DNA of 64,000 nucleotides from Bettongia penicillata ogilbyi (taxonomy: Eukaryota; Chordata; Mammalia; Diprotodontia; Potoroidae), in NCBI GenBank assembly GCA_023548195.1, contig JAJHZJ010000043.1:186001-250000 (forward strand), in the 5' to 3' direction. Made by a program: the position numbers and the translations under genes. Positions 13,146-25,099 of this stretch are shown here, piece after piece. How positions within the stretch are numbered: position 1 is the first letter of the stretch; each line of letters opens with the position of its first letter. The notes under the pieces are model-generated. The model ran no database searches, had not been told where the DNA came from, and saw only the letters and a list, made by a program, of their open reading frames with translations.

Positions 13146-13749
13146 AGGGGAGGACTACTGGAGGAGGAATTCCCCTCTACCCACACTTATCACCAATACT
13201 GATGTAACACACAAGGACAGGCCACTCTCTATACCTACCAACTTCCACCAGCACACACATACAAATACATGAATGAAGTCCTGTGTGTACATACATGTAT
13301 GCAAACATATATTCACATCTTTGTAAATTCATTTATATGTATGGTTACATGTAAGTGTATATTCCATGTGAAAGCATAGATAGGATCAGTCATCCAGTTT
13401 CCCTCTGTCTCTCTTAAATCTAAATATAATAGGATTCATGGTACCCTATAGGGCTTTCTTTTTTTGTGTAATTCTTTGTGTCTGGAAAGGCTCAGTTGCA
13501 AGGATGTTTGTCATGGGAAGAAAATATGAAAGGCACAAAGTGAAAATACCAACTACTGAGTTGGCCATAGAATTCTGAATGACACTGACCTCGATCCCAT
13601 ATACCCCAGTCACATCTTCCAGTGTACTCTCCTGCTCTGCCCCAGGGGTTGCAGACCCACAAATGACTGTGATGACATTCACTGATGAACAAGCGTAGGC
13701 CTTCCAAGTGTCAAAGAGAATCTCATCCCAATCTGCAGTAAACAACAAA

Positions 13750-14010
13750 ATAATGGCTAACATGTGTTAAGCACCTACTGTGTGCCAAGCACTGGGCTAA
13801 GGGCTTTACACTTCTTATGTCATTTAATCCTCACGGGCACCCTGGGAGGGACATGCTGTTATGGTCTCCATTGTACAGAGGAGGAAACTAAGGCAAACAG
13901 GTGAACACACTTGCCCAGGGTCACATAGCTAGTAAGTAGTGTCTGAGACTAGATTGGAACTCAGGTCTATTCCAGGCCTAGTGCTCTGGCACTGTGATGT
14001 CCCTAAACGA
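13750..14010 (-). repeat. MIR-like SINE
   Basis: TTAAGCACCTACTGTGTGCCA, then GAGGAAACTAAGGC and ACTTGCCCAGGGTCACA on the plus strand are the reverse of MIR. Partner at 56385-56610. Confidence 0.8.
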
Positions 14011-14539
14011 TTCTTACTCAATCCAAAGCCTAGATGGTGACACAATGCACATTGTATAGCACTTAATGTGCATGTACACCAATGGCGCTCTCATGTTGTG
14101 CACTTGAGCCTGTACAAAAAAGCACCTTTGTATAAAGACAAGCGCACAGAGAACACATAAGTCCAAATTTTCACGCAATAAGCTGTGGCTTCTTATACCT
14201 CTTTCCTAACTGCACATCAGTAGTTGGTGTTGCAGTTTCCTTGATCACCACTTGTCCATTTTTCTGGAAACAGACGGAATATATAGACCCTGCCCCTGGC
14301 TTCCTGAACTTAGGGACAGTTCTCTGGTGACTTGAAGGCTGGCAGAACCTCCAAGAGCCACCTCGACTCCTCAGAGCCTCCTCACCTAGAACATTAGGAA
14401 ATAAACAGACCTCCACATGTCCAAGTAAACACAGGTTCACTGGACTGGGGAATTTCTGGGTGAGATCTTGGCCCTTTTCTGGGGACAAGCACTCTGGCTG
14501 TTCATCATCTGCATCTTCTTCCTCACACCATCTCAGGAA

Positions 14540-14745
14540 GCTGGGGATGCCATGGAGAAAGCACTGGCCTGGAGTCAGAAAGACCTGAGTTCAAATTCTG
14601 CCTCAGACACTTCCTAGCAGGGCGACCCTGGGCAAGTCACTTCACTGCTGTCCTCCACATAATAACACCTGCTTGGCAGGGTTGTTGTGAGAATCCAATG
14701 AGGTCATGGACACATGTAACATGTAAATCTTAAGGTGCCATGATT
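14540..14745 (+). repeat. CORE-SINE (MIR/MON1-like)
   Basis: tRNA-like head with GGAGTCAGAAAGACCTGAG and GTTCAAATTC, then TGGGCAAGTCACTTCACTG and a MIR-like 3' part. Orthologous copy at 57145-57350 in the right duplication. Confidence 0.8.
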
Positions 14746-14992
14746 GTCAAGGCTAAAGAGGGTTGCCCTCATTTAAAGAGGTGAGCAGACTCTAAAGATG
14801 CTTATCCTCTTGCTCCCCAGTGAGGACACCCCCAGCAGAGGGTGATGTCGGGTCATAATTTTTATAAGACTGTTGCCACTCTGAAAGATCCACTGGTAAA
14901 ATGTCCATGATAACTTTCTTTTCCATTTCCATGTCTGAGAGGAGGCATTTGCGCCTTTAAAGAAGTTATTTCTCTTCTTTTGTGTCTTCTAG

Positions 14993-15138
14993 TTGGAGAC
15001 TCCAAAGACCTTGGTAACACATGGATGCTCAAGGTGATCCTCAGCCCTGATGGAGAAAAGGAAACTTCCCAAGAGCCATTTTCTGAGAATTCAAGATGGA
15101 CATCAGGAAAGTGTTCCAAGAGAGAGCACACCCAGTGA
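14993..15138 (+). other. Exon-like open block in left duplication copy
   Basis: A pyrimidine tract ending TGTGTCTTCTAG precedes a frame starting GDSKDLGNTWMLKVILSPDG that stays open for 47 codons to TGA at 15136. The right copy (57575-57672) has the same acceptor-like boundary and a related frame, GDSKVFGKEKHKRIKW then MVQVVLSPDGEKEAS, ending at TAA 57670. The two differ by an 18-nt indel that keeps the frame. I do not recognise the family. It may be a gene relic or chance. Confidence 0.3.
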
Positions 15139-15139
15139 C

Positions 15140-16060
15140 TGATGCTAGAAAAAAAAAGTGATGCGGAAAATCAGGAATGATTGATTGTAAAGTCTAATTC
15201 TGAGAGAAGTCTACCCTCACCTCCTCACAAATTGATCTGACATGGGGAAATTCAGCAGAAAGTCTTTGAAGCTCTCTCCTTATGAACCTCGTCATTTGGG
15301 GACAGGAATAAAGTGGACAGAAGGCCCACACCCAAGCGCAGTTGTATAGCAAAATGCAAGGAAAAAGGTCCAGCTTTCCCTTCCTAGTTCTGGGAAGCCC
15401 TTCATCTTTGTAGAGAGTCCCCCCATCTCAGACCTTTACAACTGGATCAGCAGACAAACACATGACTCCCACAAGACCTCTAGGGCAAGACTGCTGCCCC
15501 ATCACCTCTCATCAGCCTGTTTGACCAGGCACCATTTGCAGTTCACCAAGGCAGGCTTAGATGTTTCCATATTTTCATGAAATGGAATAACCCACTGTTT
15601 GTTACTGAAATGGCCTAAAGAGCTGGGACTGAAGACAAGGCTAGAGAAACACTTTGGGGGCTCCTTACCTTTTGATATAAACTTGTTTCTATTTTTTTCT
15701 AATGCAGAAAATTTATTTTTTAAATGGGGATGCTGTGAGTCATTTGTTGTAGCTTTGATGCATTTTTTTTCATATTTAATCTGCAGATAGTAGTATGTAA
15801 GGATATAACAGGAATCAGAATTCAGAGACATAGATAAGGAAGGAATGGTTTTTCTGATTTGTCTAAATGAGGGAGAAATAATAGAACTTTGGTTCTATTA
15901 AACACCTCCATTTAATAAGGCCATGAACTAAATTACTGGGTCTCATCATTTCACTGTAAAGATCATTAAAAGATCCAAGATTTTGATGGGTTTGGAAAAA
16001 TCTGGAATTCAAAAGAAGTAACTAGTTAAAATCAATTTCAGTGAAGAATTTCCATGAAAC
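15140..16060. other. Unassigned stretch, left-only
   Basis: It separates two blocks of the left duplication copy. Only short chance frames are present. Confidence 0.5.
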
Positions 16061-16499
16061 TTCCAATTCACTTTGGGATGAATGATGAGGGTTTGAAAGA
16101 TAGAAAGGGTGAGAAATTTTGGAGAAAGAGGTAAATCGATTCCTTGTACACCATTCCATTCATTTTCCCTCAAATAATCACCATAAACTGAAACAGTTCT
16201 CTGTTGTGGAATGAAGATATAAGATGCCATCGCTGAAATCAATCTGTAGCAATTTAGTGCTGAGCAGAAGAAGTAGAGATCAGTCCATCACTCAGTTTTA
16301 CTGTAGTAAGAAAGCCAGTGCTGGATGGACTCAAGATCTGAGGGTTCATTTCAGGACAATGAGGTTTTGAAATTCCTTCTTTAAATACCTTAGTACTTTT
16401 GTGACCATAGGAAAAAGGGCAGAGGAACCAGTGCCAAGCCCACTTTGAGCAGGACAGTGTCACAACAGGAAGCAGTTTTGCCCTTTGTAGAGACCATCC

Positions 16500-18720
16500 A
16501 TCAATCCTGGAGTTTCACAGGCAGATGATCCTAATTCAAAGGTGCTGTGTCAGGGTGGACAAATGGTGAGATGCTTATAAATATCTCAGGGAGGCTGTAT
16601 GATGCTAAAATTCTCTAAACAACCAGAACAGATGTCAAAGGTCATGGGGGAATGATGGGACTCCTTATATAATGATAGAAACTTGTAACTGTCTTTTATA
16701 TTTCATGACTTCCAATGACAGGTCCCAATGTTAGCTATATTGGGTCAAATCTAAAAGAATTTTAAAAAATTAATTGGCAGAGAGTCAAAAGTGAAGTTAA
16801 TTGGTAGGCTCACAGCACCAGAGATTTAGTCCTGGCAAGGATTTGAGAGCTTATCTAGACTGAAAAAGGAAAATTGTGGAAGTTTCTGTGATCTTCTACA
16901 CACGCAGTTAAGAAACACACACATGTGCACACACACATTCACAGTTTTTGCAAATAGCTGACATGAATTTCCTCCTGAGCTCTTCTGTCTCACTTTTTAG
17001 AGCAAAAGAAAATCAACAGTGTGAAATGATCCAGGCTAGAGTTAGAATTTATATGGAAAAGAGGCAAGGTCAGTTTTCCATTTTTGATTCTAACCAGGAC
17101 TTTGAATTCTGTTGACATCCATAATATATAGAATTTTAGAAAAGAATGGCAAGATACACAGATTGACTCCCTAACTTGTTGTTAAAGGGACAAGACTCCT
17201 CTCTCAAGCACTACCACCCTATAGCAACCTATTGCACTGGGCTCCATTTTTCTGTAGCCAAGGCAGGAAGATAATGAGATATTTCTTGGTCTACATGACA
17301 GAACATGTTGCATAATTGAGGTTGCATAATTCTGCAATTCTATAAATAATCCATGTGGAAGATGTTGAGGACTTGTTATGCCTTCCATTTCTGCCTAATA
17401 CTCACCATGAACCAAACAGCAATAACACTGTTGTCCATTAATGGTGTGAAACTGGCATAATGAAGATGGTCTTTGACCTAATTACTGTTGAGTAAGAATA
17501 GTACTTTTGCATGGATACAAAGCTCTTCACCGTAGTTACCCAAGGTGTGCTGGAAGACAATTGTCACATCTATTCTTGGGCCCAAATGGAGACTGAAAAC
17601 TTTCTGATTAAGACAGGAACAATCATCTTTAGAGTCTGGAACATGTGACCATCTTCAAATAAGAAAATGTCTGGGCAGACTGAAGCCATGCTAGGGGATT
17701 TGCTCCCCCAAATTTAGGATGTGTTTGTAGTTTGGTTCATCAAGTCATCTGAATGGCCACGAGCATGATGGCTGCTAAGAATGGTCGGTAGAGACGGGAG
17801 AGATGGGATAGTGGACTTTACCACATGAAACCTTAAGGAACAGTATTCCTAATTAGAGACCTAATTTAGAAGATTCTTCTCTTTTAAAGACTTTCTGTAC
17901 TTTGCTGTTTGCTAAGAAGGGAGCACAAAACAGTTAAGAAAAATTAATGAATTTCTTTCCATATTGCTTGCTGTTAAAAATGTGAGGTGGAAGAGAAAGC
18001 AATGTCTCCCTACTTTCCCACTTAATTATTAAGTAGTCAATCAAAGAGTTAACCTGCTCTATACAAAGGATCACAAAGTAGAACAAATTCAATGAGCATC
18101 CTATGGAAACTAGATGATACTAATTTGGTCAGACATCAGAAAAATGTTTAAAAACAAAATTCCCTAAACACCTATTTTTGGAGGTATATGTTAGCGAGGA
18201 CAGCTTTGGGGAGCTACAGGGAATCAACAAGGCCGAAGTTGTCAAGCTTAGGAACGAAAAGAAGTAGGGCCTGCCTTCTCTTTCTACGCAGCTCAGCTTC
18301 CTCTCCTGATCCTAGCCAAGACTGCCAATTTTGTAGATCGTCATCAGATCCAGAGTTTTAGAAAAGGATGAGAAAACACACAAAATGGCCTGTTCAGGTT
18401 CTTGGTTGGAACTAGGATGTCCTCTCTGCCATCTCCCACCCACCTAATGTCCTCAGATCCATTTTGGGGTAGCCAAGGAAAGCAGATGATCATAAACAAT
18501 ACTGAAATTCTGTGCAAAAAGACTCATGTAAAAGTTCCCAACATAATTGCAAGAGGGTGAAGGAATATTACATAACAAGCTGAATTTATAAATATTGTTT
18601 CTTCTTCATGACCAATATTTTCTTAAAAGGAGAACTCAATGGTGATTGCTTTGGAAAGGGTAAAATGCATTTTTAAAATATTTAATGTTTAATTAGTACC
18701 ATTTTACTTAAATTGGTAGA
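16500..18720. other. Unassigned AT-rich stretch
   Basis: Apart from the 17.2-kb block, nothing is recognised. No frame longer than 69 codons and no repeat that I can name. Confidence 0.5.
17190..17570 (+). repeat. Unassigned block, homologous to 21.3 kb
   Basis: Blocks such as GGTGTGAAAC, ATGATC/GGTCTTTGACCTAATTACT and GATAATGAGATATTTCT line up in order with 21300-21770, roughly two-thirds identical by eye. It could be a local duplication or two copies of an unknown repeat. Confidence 0.45.
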
Positions 18721-18770
18721 ATCATAGTGTAATAGATTTAGAACTGGACGAAACTTGAGAGTATAGCTAG

Positions 18771-19245
18771 TGTGGGGATAATTGCCCAATCTGCAAGAAA
18801 GAGGCAGAGCTCTGAGTCAATGGCACTTTATTAAAGGGACCATGACCCTCTCTAACGAAGTGGGCCTCAGCTCATAATCCTCATGATCTGAAATTCTCCC
18901 TTCTTCCAGGGCCTTATTTTTATAAGATTTGATACCAGACTTGACACTTGAACATTCTAGAAGAGTACACAAGTTACAGAATCCCATTGGTTGGTAGACC
19001 TTACTTCAAGGGACAAAAATGATGTATCAGCCAAAAAATGATGTATCATACCAAACTGATTAATACTAATTGGAATAGAGTAGGGGTCCAAGTGAATAAT
19101 TTCTCATGTCAGCTTAACAAAGGAAGGTTTTGAAATTATTCTATCAGAATATCCATCTTCCAAAGGTCTGGTAATTACTATTTTGGGGAAAGTCTGAGTT
19201 CAGATTTATATTCTCTCTGATTTGTCTCAATGGGGTAAAAAAATA
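18771..19245 (-). mobile_element. LTR of an endogenous retrovirus-like element
   Basis: On the minus strand a TATA-like CTTATAAAAATAAG (about 18925) is followed by AATAAAGTGCC (about 18830) and an end at CCCCACA (18771). This TATA, poly-A signal and terminal CA order is that of an LTR. The 5' boundary is approximate and no internal retroviral genes were seen. Confidence 0.55.
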
Positions 19246-19284
19246 GCACTCTGATCAAGTGCTTCCAATAGGTGATATAGAGAT

Positions 19285-19732
19285 CATTGGGACAAGTCCT
19301 TGATATCTTGCATGGGGTGATTCCCCGGCCTTGGTCTGCACGGGACTATTCCCTGGCCTTGGTTGGGCTTCCTTACCCCAACCGTATCCCACCAGACTAC
19401 CCTAGCCCCATCTTTGCTTGCTTACCCTGCCTCCGGGTCTTCGGACATCTCCGGCCCCTGCCATGCAGCCGTATGGCCTAGCTGCATGACAGGGCTATCC
19501 CCTCTTCCAGGGAGGGGAAAATGACTACACACGTACTCAAGATGGCCAGTGCACTTCACTTTATTGAATGGCATCTTCCTCTTGCTTACATCTCACATCT
19601 CTCTCTGATTCCTCCCTGACCACTCCTTATATCCCCAGCCAGAGCCCCACCCATGTTCCTCCCTGAGGGCAGAGCTAGCTCCCTGAGGATGGAGCCAGCT
19701 CCCAAAGGCGGTCCAGAGCTTGGCCCCTAACA
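19285..19732 (-). mobile_element. Second LTR, different family
   Basis: The minus strand begins TGTTAGGGGCC at 19732, has GGGGATATAAGGAGTGG near 19635 and CAATAAAGTG near 19562, then a GC-rich U5-like stretch. This is a well-formed LTR promoter and poly-A layout. It lies head to tail with the LTR at 18.77-19.25 kb but does not resemble it. The 3' boundary is approximate. Confidence 0.7.
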
Positions 19733-20100
19733 ATAACTCATTTTATAGGTCACAGAGAAGAAATGATATTTTGATGACTACAAGTTCTATTTTTTTTTTT
19801 TTGCTTTTTAATTGTGTGAAGCAGAAAGTATAGTAAGCCCAGTTCTGTTACTGGACACATGCCCATCCCATCTTATGGTCTGCATTAGCAGCAGATCACC
19901 ATTCATAGCATTTGGAGAGAAATCAGCCATGCCCATGCTTGAGAGCCACAATTTTACTTCCTCATGTGACCAGATAGCAATAAGGACATTTCTGTTCAAG
20001 TAAATATCAGGAACCTGCCAAGTCAAGTAAAGGAGACCTACTTGGACTCTGAGAATGCATATAACCCTAGAAATTTAAAATGTTAGAACAGACCCTTTTT

Positions 20101-20138
20101 CATTCATTCATTCATTCATTCATTCATTCATTCATTCA
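20101..20138 (+). repeat. (CATT)n microsatellite
   Basis: Nine perfect CATT units. Confidence 0.95.
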
Positions 20139-20269
20139 CTTCCATCAGCACCTTGGAGAGCACAGCTTTGTTCTGTAATTTTATTTGTCAAACTCCTTTT
20201 TCCCTTTATGTGGTAAGAGATTGTCAGGTTGATGGCTTGGTCATGACCAAGCGCAGTGTCCCGAGAAGA

Positions 20270-20400
20270 CAGGTATGTCATATAATCTTAGAACCCTAGA
20301 ATGTCAGAACTGGAAAGGACCCAAGAGTCATTAGCTCTAAGCCCCACATTTGGCAGCTCGCTTCTCTTGTGTAGTTTATTTGTCACACTCACATCTTCCT
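20270..20400. repeat. Ancient LINE/LTR-derived remnant
   Basis: AGAACCCTAGAATGTCAGAACTGGAAAGGACC is typed by its shared form with 18715-18760 and 20045-20095. It resembles widespread old mammalian repeats of CR1/L3 type. Assignment is weak. Confidence 0.3.
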
Positions 20401-20449
20401 TTGGTATGATATCATTTCCTTGAGCTGTGGCCAACATTGTCCTTCTTTT

Positions 20450-20692
20450 TGTCATTCTTCAGTCATTACAATCATGTCTGATTCTCTGTGATCCCTTTTG
20501 GGGTTTTCTTGGCAGATACTGGAGTGGTTTGCCATTTCTTTCTCCAGCTACTTTTACAGATGAGGAAACTGAGTTTCCTTGAGTGACTTGCCCAGAGTCA
20601 CACAGTTACAAGAGTCTGGAAAGAGATTTGAATTCAGGAAGATGAGTCTTCCTGACCCTATACCTGGAGCTCTATGCACTGTAGCACCTAAC
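20450..20692 (-). repeat. MON1/WSINE1-like CORE-SINE
   Basis: Reverse-oriented copy: TTTTGGGGTTTTCTTGGCAGA, GATGAGGAAACTGAG, GACTTGCCCAGAGTCACAC and a tRNA-like end. Confidence 0.85.
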
Positions 20693-21299
20693 TAAAACAA
20701 TCTTCTAGAAACTGCCACATCAAGAAAGGGCAACCATGTTTCAAGCATGGTATGATTCAGTGACTGGGCAGAATGTGACCTCTGTGCAGATTGGCTGCAA
20801 CCCCCTAAGTTAGCAGTATATTTATTGTGTTTGTTTGTCAAATCCTCTGTTTACCCAACAGCCTTCAAAGGTGAGATAGCAGACTAATGTCTGTTATTAA
20901 TCCATATTGTCCTTAAGTAATGACAGGCTAACAGCATTGCCATTTTCTGTGCAAAATGTCACGCTGTAAGCCAGAGGTCAAACACAGTTTGATTGCATCA
21001 AGTTAGTTCAGCCACACATTGGACAAAATGACTCAAAACAAAATCCAAATGAGGAACTCCCTTTTTCAATTTTGATTTCCTGAGAATGAATATTTGAGGT
21101 TATTTAACCACCTTAATAAATTACAGGCATTAACAAAAAAGGATGGAAGAGAGGGTAAAAGGGACTAAGCCCAATCTGTCTTTATGAAAGATATGAGAAG
21201 GGACAGGAATCAAATTGTGTTTGGGTTCCATTTGGATGCAGGAAATAGAAGGAACTGGATTTGGGTGGAAGAAGTGTTAACAAAGTACATCCATCATAC

Positions 21300-21770
21300 A
21301 TGATCTTTGATGAGCTGAACTCTTTAATCCATCCCCTCCACTTAATGGGTCAGGTTCCATTTTTAGGTAGTCAGGATGGAGAGATAATTAGGTATTTCTA
21401 AATATACATGAGGCATAATATTCTATTTTATAATGCTAGAATGCTACATTTTGGTTGGAACTATCCAACTAATATTGTGGGATCAATTCCAGGGAAACAT
21501 TTATTTCAAAGTCCCCTTTGGGTTTCTTGCCAGATTCTGGGGCAGACATGACAAAGAAGGTTTAAGATTGGGATAGATCACTGATTACTGCTTTATACTT
21601 TTCATTCGACATTTCATACCTTCCATGAGCCAAGTGACAATCAGCTTGTTGGTGTGAAACATTGCCATTGCCTGAGATGATCTTTAGATTAATTACTCTT
21701 TGGCAAGAACAGTGTCTTTACAAGGATGAATCATTCTTGACTATAGTTAAATGTCTACACGCTATAGTAT
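21300..21770 (+). repeat. Unassigned block, homologous to 17.2 kb
   Basis: Partner of 17190-17570 in direct orientation, 4.1 kb away. Open frames inside it do not match between the copies, so it does not look coding. Confidence 0.45.
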
Positions 21771-21892
21771 CCTTGTCTCATTTGTTCACTTTTTTAAAAG
21801 AACACAGGAATCTTTTCCAATCAGCAATTGTTTGTAAACAAGCAGATCAAAAAAAAAAGACATTCTCCTATGGAGAATGGAGAGACACCCCT

Positions 21893-22012
21893 GTGACTGT
21901 CGCAGGAAAGTCTATTTCCTTTACCTCCTTAGAGATGGACAATGGAAGTGTCCTTGGGCTCCTGTGGGACAACCTCCTCTTGTCATGTGACCTGAAAGAT
22001 TTCCCTTTGGGG
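21893..22012 (-). mobile_element. Small RTE fragment
   Basis: TCTATTTCCTTTACCT followed by AGATGGACAATGGAAGTGTCC is shared with the RTE copy at 50470-50515. Confidence 0.65.
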
Positions 22013-22129
22013 ATACAAAAAGGGACAAAAGATAATCTTCACCCTCAAAGAGCTTACAATCTAATGGGGTACAAAACATGCAAACAAATACATACAAAGC
22101 AAGTGATGTAAAGGTTCAATCAGAAACAA

Positions 22130-22340
22130 TTAAAAGGTGGCCCAATGCATAGAGTGCTAGGCCTGGAGTCAGGAAGACCTGAGTTCAAATTTGACCTTAG
22201 ACACTTCCTAGTTATGTGACTCTGGGTAAGTCTCAGTTTTCTGTTCATTGAGCTAGCAAGCCACTCTAGTATCTTTGCCAGGAAAACTCCAAATGGGGTC
22301 ATGGAGAATCAGATGTGACCTAAAAAATTGAACCACAACA
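22130..22340 (+). repeat. MON1/WSINE1-like CORE-SINE
   Basis: Starts GGTGGCCCAATGCATAGAG, with GAGTTCAAATT and CCAAATGGGGTCATGGAGA. It lies just left of the L1 insertion site. Confidence 0.85.
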
Positions 22341-23151
22341 GCAAAAAAGGAAAAGAATTGAGGGTTTAGGGAAGGCTTCCTGTACAAGGTGGGATTTTTT
22401 TTTAATTTAATTTTATTTTATTTTTTTTAATGTTTTACAATCATTTCCTTAAAGTTAAAATTTTATCCCCCCACCCTTTCCTCACTACCCCCCTCCCTCC
22501 CCATGACAGCATACAATTCTGTATAGGTTCTACATATACTTTCCTATTGAGCACATTTTCACTATAGTCATGCTATGTAGTCACACTAAAATAAATGGAA
22601 GAAATCATATAACAAATCGAAACATAATACACTGAAACACACACACACACAAACATGATCTGCTACATTCTGCAAATGACTTCCATATTTCTTTCTCTGA
22701 ATGCGGAAGGCATTTTACCTTAGAAGACCGACATTAGGATTTTTTTTTTCTCAGTAAGTTCTTGTGTTATTACAAAGTTCCAAGTCTACCAGAAAAAACT
22801 CTCACACACTGTGGTCGTTGCTGTGCACAAAGTTCTCCTGGTTCTGCTCCTTTCGCTCAGCATCAGGTCATATAAGTCCTTCCAGGCCTCCCTGAAGTCT
22901 TCTTGTTCATCATTTCTTATGGCACAATAGTACTCCATTACATTCATATACTATAATTTATTCAGCCATTCCCCAATTGATGGGCATCCCTTTGATTTTC
23001 AGTTTTTGGCAACTACAAACAGTGCTGCTATAAATATTTTTGTACACGTGGGACCCTCTCCCATTTTTATAATCTCTTGGGGATACAGTCCTAGTAGCGA
23101 TATTCCTGGGTCAAAGGGTATGCACATTTTTGTAGCCCTTTGGGCATAGTT

Positions 23152-23631
23152 TCAAACCGTTCTCCAGAAGGGTTGGATGATCTCACAGCTCCACCAACAA
23201 TGAATTAGTGTTCCAACTCTCCCACATCCTCTCCAGCATTTATCATTTTCTTGTTCTGTCATGTGTGCCAATCTTACAGGTGTGATGTGGTACCTCAGAG
23301 TTGTTTTGATTTGCATCTCTCTAATCAATAGTGATTTAGAGCACTTTTTCATATGATTATAGATATCTTTGATTTCTTCCCCTGAAAATTGCTTGTTCAT
23401 ATCCTTTGACCATTTATCAATTGGGGAATGACTTGTATGGTTATATATTTGAGTCAGTTCTCTATATATTCTAGAAATGAGGCCTTTATCCCCGAGCTTA
23501 GCCATAAAAATTTTTTCCCAATTTACTACATCCCTCCGAATTTTGGTTGCATTGGGTTTGGTTGTGCAAAAACTTTTCAGTTTAAAGTAATCAAAATTAT
23601 CCATCTTGCATTTCATAATGCTTTCTATCAT
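23152..23631 (-). pseudogene. L1 ORF2 fragment, C-terminal part
   Basis: This continues the 23659-25020 frame after one in-frame stop. It includes the conserved C-terminal segment MTEQENDKCWRGCGRVGTLIHCWWSCE with its cysteine/histidine motif, and stops at a TGA where the other L1 copy has tryptophan. Beyond it the coding similarity continues to about 22800. Confidence 0.9.
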
Positions 23632-23658
23632 TTCCTTAGAAAAAAATTCTTCCCCTCT

Positions 23659-25020
23659 TTATAAATCTGATAAATACACTATTCCTTGCTTCTCCAGTGT
23701 ATTCATGGTATCAATCTTTATACCTAAATCATGTACCCATTTGGACTTTATTCTTGTGTACGGTGTCAGGCATGGGTCTATGCCTAATTTCCACCACACA
23801 GTTAACCAGTTTTCCCAGCAATTTTTGTCGAACAGTGAGTTCTTATCCCAGAAGCTGGGATCTTTGGGTTTATCAAACAGGAGGTTGCTATATTCCTTGC
23901 CTACTGTGTCTTGAGTGCCAAGTCTATTCCATTTGTCTACCCCTCTGTTTCTTAGCCAATACCAAGTGGTTTTGATAATTGGTGCTTTATAATACAATTT
24001 GAGGTCTGGTAGCACTAGGCCACCTTCCCAAGCATTTCTTTTCATTAGTCCCTTTGATATTCTAGACCTTTTGTTTTTCCAAATGAATTTTGATATTATT
24101 TTATCCAGCTCTAGAAAATAATTATCTGATAGTTTAATTGGTATGGCACTAAATAAGTAGATTAATTTAGGTAGAATTGTCATTTTTATTATATTAGCTC
24201 CGCCTACCCATGAACAACTGATGTTTTTCCACTTACTTAAATCTGACTTTATTTGTGCAAAAAGTGTCTTGTAGTTGTGTTCATATAATCCCTGGGTTTG
24301 TTTTGGCAGGTAAACTCCTAAGTATTTTATAGTGTCTACTCTAGCTTTAAATGGGATTTCTCTTTCTATCTCTTGCTGTTGGACTTTGTTGCTAATATAT
24401 AGGAATGCAGAAGATTTGTGTGGGTTTATTTTGTAACCTGCAACTTTGCCAAAGTTGTTTATTATTTCAAGTAGTTTTTTACTTGAATCTCTGGGATTCT
24501 CTAAGTATATCATCATATCATCTGCAAAGAGTGATAACTTAGTTTCTTCTTTGGCTATTTTTATTCCTTCAATTTCTTTATCTTGTCTAATTGCTACCGC
24601 TAACATTTCTAGTACCATATTGAATAATAATGGTGATAATGGGCATCCTTGTTTCACCCCTGATCTTATTGGAAATGCATCTAGCTTATCCCCATTGCAT
24701 ATAATGCTTGCTGAAGGTTTTAGGTAGATACTGCTTATTATTTTATGGAAAGTTCCCTTTATTCCTATGTTCTCCAGTGTTTTTAATAGGAATGGGTGTT
24801 GTATTTTGTCGAAAGCTTTTTCTGCATCTATTGAGATAATCATGTGGTTTTTGTTAGTTTTGTTGTTGATATGCTCAGTAATGCTAATAGTTTTCCTAAT
24901 ATTGAACCAGCCCTGCATTCCTGGTATGAAACCTACCTGGTCATAATGTATTATTCTCTTGATAAGATGCTGTATTCGTTTTGCTAAAATCTTGTTGAAA
25001 ATTTTTGCATCTATATTCAT
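23659..25020 (-). pseudogene. L1 ORF2 fragment, reverse transcriptase part
   Basis: This is a 453-codon open frame within the truncated L1. It shows reverse transcriptase signatures: [15 protein letters not shown] (palm), [15 protein letters not shown], and the catalytic [11 protein letters not shown]. The frame extends upstream to the truncation point without a stop. It ends at a TAA (23659-23661) where the related copy at 36.7 kb has a tryptophan codon. Confidence 0.93.
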
Positions 25021-25099
25021 TAGAGAAATTGGTCTATAATTTTCTTTTTCTGTTTTGTCTCTTCCTACAAGGTGGGATTTTTACTGGGACATAAAAGAA

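Larger units (their letters stand above)
5868..16500 (+). repeat. Left copy of flanking segmental duplication
   Basis: Several blocks match 53.3-62.34 kb in the same order and orientation: 5868-6122 with 53309-53570; 7660-8350 with 53541-54170; 8412-10090 with 54555-56215; 13655-15130 with 56290-57710; 16070-16500 with 61920-62335. By eye they are about 75-85% identical, and single-copy DNA and old MIR/SINE pieces are both shared. Left-only insertions lie at about 6.13-7.66 kb (LTR-like) and 10.09-13.65 kb (RTE, SINEs, unassigned DNA). Confidence 0.85.
22400..25066 (-). mobile_element. 5'-truncated L1 retrotransposon with target-site duplication
   Basis: The poly-A tail appears as poly-T at 22395-22435, and the sense strand runs leftward. 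The element holds the 3' untranslated region and the ORF2 C-terminal half. Flanking copies of ACAAGGTGGGATTTTT at 22384-22399 and 25067-25082 are identical, the mark of target-primed reverse transcription. Truncation falls inside the reverse transcriptase domain, so it was dead on arrival. Confidence 0.95.

Noticed and set aside
14171..14488. 105-codon minus-strand frame in the left duplication copy as a conserved gene
   Set aside because: The right copy has a 2-nt length difference in the same region (about 57085), which breaks the frame, so coding is not conserved.
23659..25020. 453-codon frame as a host reverse transcriptase gene
   Set aside because: It is within a 5'-truncated L1 bounded by a target-site duplication.
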